Shown here piece by piece: positions 5,651-6,293 of a stretch of DNA of 6,293 bases; position 1 is the stretch's first letter, and each line of letters starts with the position of its first letter. Source of the DNA: Candidatus Coatesiibacteriota bacterium (GTDB taxonomy: Bacteria > B130-G9); contig QMNL01000104.1 of assembly GCA_003647755.1 (NCBI GenBank), positions 1-6,293 on the forward strand, in the 5' to 3' direction. The position numbers and the translations under genes were made by a program. The notes below the pieces were generated by a model. That model did not search any database. It was not told the DNA's origin and saw only the letters and a program-made list of their open reading frames with translations.

Positions 5651-6293
5651 AGTAATGCACTAAGAAGCACGATTGTAATCGGTGCCATCTGGCTGGTCCT
5701 GCTGCTTGTGGGTGGCTGGTATGTCTATTATGACCAGGCGGATCAGCTGAGGGCCCTTCGCATGGAGAACAAGAAGGCGCTCGAGGCCTATAACAAGATG
5801 CAGGCAAAGGTCGACAGCCGCGGGGAAGTCAGGGCCACGCTCGCAAAACTAACAGACCAGTGGTATCAGCGCAAGAAAGTAATCCCTGTGACCGACGACG
5901 CCAGAACCTCATACAATTACTTTAACTGGATAAGCCAGCAGTCCGGCCCCATGCTGATGTTCGACTTCATGATGCTGTCGGAGGCCCCGGAGGAATCGCC
6001 TCCGTCAAGAACATACCGGCTGCGCGGCGAGGATACGTTCGAGAACCTGTTTGACTTTATCTACTACCTCGAGCACGAGCCGCTGCTGTACAAGATCGAG
6101 CAGATCAGCATCGACAGCGCAACCATCGGCAAGAACGACGAGGGAGATGTCCGCGGCGTGAGATTCGACATGCAGATCAAGGTGTATTATGGGACGTCGG
6201 CCTCCCTTGACCAATCGTTCTCACCTCGCGTGGTTCAGACCCCGCCGAAACAGATAGACCCGTTCTATCCACTGATACTCGACAAACTGCCGA
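5648..6293 (+). CDS. PilO-like T4P inner-membrane alignment protein (3' end cut off by window)
   Basis: The first 215 residues of a bitopic inner-membrane protein. A short cytoplasmic tail (SNALRS) precedes a membrane helix (about 8-28), then a heptad-like coiled coil (about 29-75) and a ferredoxin-like domain. The strongest family mark is YRLRGEDTFENLFDFIYYL (123-141) continuing into EHEPLLYKIEQISI; PilO/GspM proteins carry a similar strand-helix-strand in which the helix runs to a Leu-Glu pair before a short turn. A closing strand is seen at VRFDMQIKVYYG. PilO pairs with PilN to build the periplasmic part of the alignment complex, which fits its place directly after the PilM-PilN fusion. 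The tail after the domain is Pro-rich and reaches DPFYPLI (204-210), which recalls PilP-type proteins, so the full gene may be longer than a plain PilO. There is no stop codon before the window end. Confidence 0.78.
   Translation, partial: MSNALRSTIVIGAIWLVLLLVGGWYVYYDQADQLRALRMENKKALEAYNKMQAKVDSRGEVRATLAKLTDQWYQRKKVIPVTDDARTSYNYFNWISQQSGPMLMFDFMMLSEAPEESPPSRTYRLRGEDTFENLFDFIYYLEHEPLLYKIEQISIDSATIGKNDEGDVRGVRFDMQIKVYYGTSASLDQSFSPRVVQTPPKQIDPFYPLILDKLP

Noticed and set aside
5641..5655. Four-codon mini-frame (ATG to TAA) overlapping the GTG start of the PilO-like gene
   Set aside because: The Shine-Dalgarno directly abuts this ATG, leaving no spacing for initiation, while the GTG seven bases away is well placed. 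A leader-peptide role cannot be supported.

Overview
This window is a single co-directional gene cluster (all + strand) for a type IV pilus (T4P)-like or type II secretion-like envelope machine. Layout: 1-49, possible tail of an upstream gene plus a strong ribosome binding site; 50-613, PilW/GspJ-like minor pilin; 681-1748, PilX-like minor pilin with a large C-terminal domain; 1752-3014, PilT-family hexameric ATPase; 3011-5614, an unusual three-part protein (PilM-like cytoplasmic domain, membrane helix, PilN-like periplasmic domain, then a long charged linker and a YbgF/CpoB-like TPR domain); 5648-6293, PilO-like protein running off the window. Gaps are 67, 3, -4 and 33 bases, and each gene has a purine-rich Shine-Dalgarno sequence, so this looks like one operon. 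I see no RNA genes, mobile elements, CRISPR arrays, clear promoters or terminators.

Organism: PilM/N/O homologues and a periplasmic-type TPR domain imply a diderm bacterium. The DNA is moderately GC-rich, uses TTG and GTG starts as well as ATG, and the proteins are far from proteobacterial models. The minor pilins without a classical leader and the fused PilM-PilN fit an uncultivated lineage such as the FCB group or a neighbouring candidate phylum, but this is inference and I cannot name a taxon.

How the parts would work together: the two pilin-like proteins would sit in the inner membrane through their N-terminal helix and prime or cap the filament. The PilM-PilN-TPR protein and the PilO-like protein would form the inner-membrane alignment platform, with PilM in the cytoplasm near the ATPase and the TPR domain reaching into the periplasm towards peptidoglycan or the secretin. 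The PilT-like ATPase would power retraction or another motor step. No assembly ATPase (PilB), platform protein (PilC), secretin (PilQ), major pilin or prepilin peptidase is present here.

The points most worth a second look are the PilM-PilN-TPR fusion, the loss of the Glu-Asp pair in the ATPase Asp box, and the two pilin-like proteins whose lack of a prepilin peptidase motif cannot be explained by a wrong start codon, because in-frame stops lie directly upstream.
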